This document shows positions 46,145 through 49,998 of a DNA stretch of 49,998 nt, piece by piece. How positions within the stretch are numbered: the first letter of the stretch is position 1; every line of letters starts with the position of its first letter. Origin of the DNA: a virus; IMG/VR virus record IMGVR_UViG_3300015360_001243, positions 1-49,998 of that record, one strand, 5' to 3'. A model generated the notes under the pieces. That model made no database searches and was not told the DNA's origin. It was given only the letters and a program-made list of their open reading frames with translations. The position numbers and the translations under genes are program-made.

Positions 46145-46647
46145 ATATCTTTGCAGTTGATGAAAGCCCTAAAGAAGCGGCATATGCACTTTGCGATAAG
46201 CATGTAATTAAGATGATTCTGGAAAGTACTCAAATGCTTTCCACCGTCGCTCAGCTTCGTGGGTTTGCCGGCCCTTATAAGCCTACCCACGCGAAACATC
46301 CATGTACGCAATGGGTGGCTAGTCATCCAGCTAATTGGGCATGGTTAGTTCGACATGCGACTTTTATGGCTTACGAGTATAGTGACAGATATGGCAAGCG
46401 CCATAAATGTCATGATTTGATTGATGAGTTGGATTCTCGCTCATCCATTATTTGGGCCAACACGCAGTTTGAGGATCATTCAGATTACTATGCTGAACAC
46501 ACTCCTTTTGAGCAGTGTATGCCCGATCAATATAAGCGAGAAGATGCCATCGAGGCGTATCGTGCTTATTACATCGGCGAGAAAGCCAGATTCGCTACCT
46601 GGAAAATGAACAAACCTTCTTGGTTTCCGGAGATTCAACATGTCTAA
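46141..46647 (+). CDS. conserved phage-type hypothetical protein (168 aa)
   Basis: The sequence MNIFAVDESPKEAAYALCDKHVIKMILESTQML, followed by THAKHPCTQWVASHPANWAWLVRHA, looks like a family I have seen in phages but cannot name with certainty. It is rich in conserved His, Trp and Cys. Some relatives are loosely annotated as DNA repair proteins; I see no DenV-type catalytic sequence, so I give no function. The next gene's start overlaps by 8 nt. Confidence 0.7.
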   Translation: MNIFAVDESPKEAAYALCDKHVIKMILESTQMLSTVAQLRGFAGPYKPTHAKHPCTQWVASHPANWAWLVRHATFMAYEYSDRYGKRHKCHDLIDELDSRSSIIWANTQFEDHSDYYAEHTPFEQCMPDQYKREDAIEAYRAYYIGEKARFATWKMNKPSWFPEIQHV

Positions 46648-47509
46648 CGATTCACTTGGCGATAGAATGAAGTCCTACGAGGACTGTTACCGTACTCAAC
46701 TACCAATCCGCATGCCACTCATTCTACGAATTGACGGCAAGGCTTTCCACACTTATACTAAGGGCTGCAAGCGGCCCTGGGACTCCAACCTTGTGGAATG
46801 TATGAATTTGACTGCCATTGAATTGTGTAAACGAGTTCAGGGTTGCCAGGTTGCTTACGTTCAATCTGATGAGATTTCTTTGCTGATAACTAACTACGAA
46901 GATATCGATACTCAGTCTTGGTTCGATAATAACCTACAAAAGATGGTTAGTATTTCTGCGGCTCTTGCGAGCGTAACTTTCACAATGAACTCTCACCTTA
47001 TTTGGGTGCCTGAGAAGATTGATCCAAGTTGCGATCCTATGAGTGAATCTGATTTCAACAAGCCGGCCTATTTCGATAGTCGCGCTTTTGTCATGCCCAA
47101 GGAAGATGTCAACAACTACTTCCTATGGCGTCAGCAGGACGCAACCCGAAACTCAGTTCAAATGCTAGCTCGTAGCCTGTATTCTCACAAGGAGCTTGAG
47201 GGTAAGAACAACTCTGCACTCCAGGATATGTGCTGGTCTAAAGGCCAAAATTGGAATGATGTACCGACCTCTCAAAAGAGAGGTCGTTGTATCGTTAAAG
47301 TCAGCTCTGTCAAGGAAGGAAAGAACCCTAAAACGGGTGAAGTCTTCTCCGCAGAACGCTCTGATTGGGTTGTAGATAACGATATCCCCGTATTTTCTCA
47401 GGATAGAAACTATATTGAGAAATTCGTTTATCCTCTTAGAGAGGAAGTCGGTATTAAACCCGGCGAACTAGTTGGGATGTCAACGTTAGGACCGATTTAT
47501 GGAAAGTAA
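46640..47509 (+). CDS. thg1: tRNA-His guanylyltransferase family protein (Thg1-like)
   Basis: Thg1-type enzymes add nucleotides in the 3'-to-5' direction, normally G-1 on tRNA-His; Thg1-like proteins can repair truncated tRNA 5' ends. The catalytic LRIDGKAFHTYTKG carries the first metal-binding Asp, and VAYVQSDEISLLI supplies the second (SDE). FNKPAYFDSRAF and WRQQDATRNSVQMLAR are conserved blocks. At 289 aa it is full length. It sits between the 168-aa gene and PheRS. No tRNA-His gene is in this window, so tRNA 5'-end repair is at least as likely as G-1 addition. Confidence 0.93.
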   Translation: MSNDSLGDRMKSYEDCYRTQLPIRMPLILRIDGKAFHTYTKGCKRPWDSNLVECMNLTAIELCKRVQGCQVAYVQSDEISLLITNYEDIDTQSWFDNNLQKMVSISAALASVTFTMNSHLIWVPEKIDPSCDPMSESDFNKPAYFDSRAFVMPKEDVNNYFLWRQQDATRNSVQMLARSLYSHKELEGKNNSALQDMCWSKGQNWNDVPTSQKRGRCIVKVSSVKEGKNPKTGEVFSAERSDWVVDNDIPVFSQDRNYIEKFVYPLREEVGIKPGELVGMSTLGPIYGK

Positions 47510-48566
47510 TATTCCGCCCAGCATTACTAGTAAGATGGGGGAAACTCTCTACAAAACTGTAGGGCATCCTATTTGCACCGTCAAAGATATGGTTTTCGAG
47601 TATTTCGACGATCTTGCTAGGATTGAAATTGATAATCCATTAGTTCCTGTTGAATACAACTTCGACAGATTGCGCGTGCCCCAGAATCATCCTTCTAGAG
47701 CCCGTAGTGATACGTTCTACGAGAATGAGAATACGGTACTTCGTACCCATATGACCTGTTATCTATACCCGATGGGGAAATCAGAGACAGGTCACAGCCA
47801 ACTCAAGTACATTACATGCGGTGATGTGTATCGAAAAGATGCTATTGATGCTACACACTATCCTGTATTCCATCAAATTGATGCTTTCTGCATCGTACCA
47901 GATGGCGTAGATGTTAAACAAGATCTGCGCAATAGGCTATCAGGGCTTGTTACTCATCTATTCGGGCCAGATGCCAAGCATCAATTCTTAGAAGACTCAG
48001 AACATGAGGACGTTTACTTCCCTTTCACCGTGGATTCTCTTGAAGTGAATGTAGAATTCAAGGTTGAGGGGGTCGTTAAGCATCTTGAAATCCTGGGTGC
48101 AGGTACCGTTCACCCAGATATCATGAAGGATTTGGGTTTAGAGAATCATCAAGCTTGGGCTTTCGGCCTAGGTATTGAGCGTTTAGCTATGGTTATGTAC
48201 GATATTCCAGACATTCGTTTGTTCTGGAGTCGTGATTCTAGATTTCTTGACCAGTTCACGGCCGGGAAAGTCACTAAATTTAAACCATACTCTAAATATG
48301 AGTCTTGTTACAAAGATGTTTCGTTCTATAGTAGTCCTGAATTCAATTATAATGACCTTTGTACTATTGCTAGAGATGAAGATAAGGGCAATATTATTGA
48401 GTCAATTGTTCTACGTGACGAGTTTCATCATAAAGGACGGCTTTCTCATTGCTATAGAATGAACTATCGCTCTATGGAAGCTACTCTTAAAAATTCTGAA
48501 GTGGATAAAGTTCAAAAAGCTATTCGTAAAAGAATGGTTGATGAACTTAAAGTGGAGATTAGGTAA
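47499..48566 (+). CDS. pheS: single-chain phenylalanyl-tRNA synthetase (mitochondrial-type)
   Basis: A 355-aa class II synthetase. Residues ~20-250 form the PheS catalytic core: GHPICTVKDMVFEYFDDL, FDRLRVPQNHPSRARSDTFY (motif 1/2 area), GDVYRKDAIDATHYPVFHQIDAF, LGAGTVHPDIM and FGLGIERLAMVMYDIPDIR (motif 3). Residues ~265-355 form a ferredoxin-like anticodon-binding domain: FKPYSKYESCYKDVSF, then FHHKGRLSHCYRMNYRSMEATL. This domain is normally on bacterial PheT, whereas fusion to PheS is the layout of mitochondrial PheRS. No pheT is visible. It overlaps Thg1 by 11 nt. Confidence 0.93.
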   Translation: MESNIPPSITSKMGETLYKTVGHPICTVKDMVFEYFDDLARIEIDNPLVPVEYNFDRLRVPQNHPSRARSDTFYENENTVLRTHMTCYLYPMGKSETGHSQLKYITCGDVYRKDAIDATHYPVFHQIDAFCIVPDGVDVKQDLRNRLSGLVTHLFGPDAKHQFLEDSEHEDVYFPFTVDSLEVNVEFKVEGVVKHLEILGAGTVHPDIMKDLGLENHQAWAFGLGIERLAMVMYDIPDIRLFWSRDSRFLDQFTAGKVTKFKPYSKYESCYKDVSFYSSPEFNYNDLCTIARDEDKGNIIESIVLRDEFHHKGRLSHCYRMNYRSMEATLKNSEVDKVQKAIRKRMVDELKVEIR

Positions 48567-48865
48567 TGGGAGTTGATTTTTACGCCTGTGAGAATTGTGG
48601 GGAAACCTTCTGTGATGCTGGATACTACTTCCGTTGTGAATGTGGTAGTCGATTTTGCTCTGATGTATGCGGAGATAAAAAACTGATTCAAGCAGAATCC
48701 GAGGATGAAGTTTGCGATGACGAATACTTAGATGAAATCAGCTCTTGCATTTTCTGTAGAGTTGAACAGGTATGTGATGCGGACATGGTTCGATTTTTGC
48801 TTAAGAAATTGGGCTTGACACACGAGCACGCGGTGGATATCTTTAGGGAAGAGACTAAGGATTGA
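48566..48865 (+). CDS. zinc-finger protein (99 aa)
   Basis: Cys residues cluster as CENCGETFC, CECGSRFC and later CIFC, enough for two zinc sites. The C-terminal ~40 residues are helical. The start codon shares one base with the PheRS stop. The function is unknown. Confidence 0.75.
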   Translation: MGVDFYACENCGETFCDAGYYFRCECGSRFCSDVCGDKKLIQAESEDEVCDDEYLDEISSCIFCRVEQVCDADMVRFLLKKLGLTHEHAVDIFREETKD

Positions 48866-48869
48866 TGCC

Positions 48870-49998
<1,129 letters not shown>

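Overview
The window looks like part of the genome of a very large tailed bacteriophage (jumbo or huge phage). Genes are packed tightly, nearly all on the + strand, often with 1-8 nt stop/start overlaps. Short intergenic gaps hold tRNA clusters, hairpin terminators and AT-rich promoter-like motifs. Small hypothetical proteins, zinc-ribbon proteins and HNH nucleases are mixed with phage-type enzymes (RNA ligases, Nampt, Thg1, RNase HII, an SF1 helicase, NAD-dependent DNA ligase). No capsid, tail or terminase gene is recognised with certainty, so 'phage' rests on gene content and organisation. The host cannot be named. Standard stop codons, including TAG, are used throughout.

Layout. 1-2334: the end of a DUF3307-like membrane protein, two hypothetical genes, then two structured RNAs; the second is a full-length bacterial RNase P RNA. 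2353-6741: RNA ligase, cupin, a CoaB-like/class II aldolase-like fusion and a CYTH phosphatase. 6755-8490: tRNA cluster (Cys, four Ser, Trp, one remnant) interrupted by an ADP-ribosylglycohydrolase and closed by a terminator. 8531-11970: HNH and hypothetical genes plus a membrane fatty-acid-hydroxylase-like enzyme. 12019-15840: a J-domain/protein-kinase fusion, a vWA protein, a pyruvate-kinase-like protein and an ATP-grasp protein. 15862-18469: DMT-type membrane protein, RNase HII, Met/Val tRNAs and small genes. 18371-21547 is the only minus-strand block: a Kelch-type propeller and a zinc-finger protein with a DEIQSD motif; a kinase-fold gene diverges from it. 22986-25458: Gly, Gln and Arg tRNAs around EF-Ts. 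25463-33119: phosphoesterase, phosphatase, HNH, GroES, a second RNA ligase, a His-rich protein, two sugar enzymes and a stand-alone probable structural gene. 33302-41224: nuclease-like protein, the NAD-salvage pair (NMNAT-Nudix and Nampt), a mini-HisRS and a second ADP-ribosylglycohydrolase. 41227-49998: helicase, second Kelch protein, Pth2, PLD lipoprotein, Thg1, single-chain PheRS, (p)ppGpp-hydrolase-like HD protein and the start of LigA.

Two functions dominate. The first is translation and tRNA metabolism: RNase P RNA, 14 normal and 3 degenerate tRNAs, two RNA ligases, EF-Ts, Pth2, Thg1, a HisRS-like core and PheRS. Together these could make, repair, charge and recycle tRNAs with reduced dependence on the host. 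The second is NAD+/ADP-ribose metabolism: Nampt, NMNAT-Nudix, two ADP-ribosylglycohydrolases and NAD-dependent ligase. This fits known phage NAD+ rebuilding against NAD-depleting immunity. The 12019-15840 cluster is the best candidate for an undescribed system; its composition recalls bacterial Ter-type stress modules.
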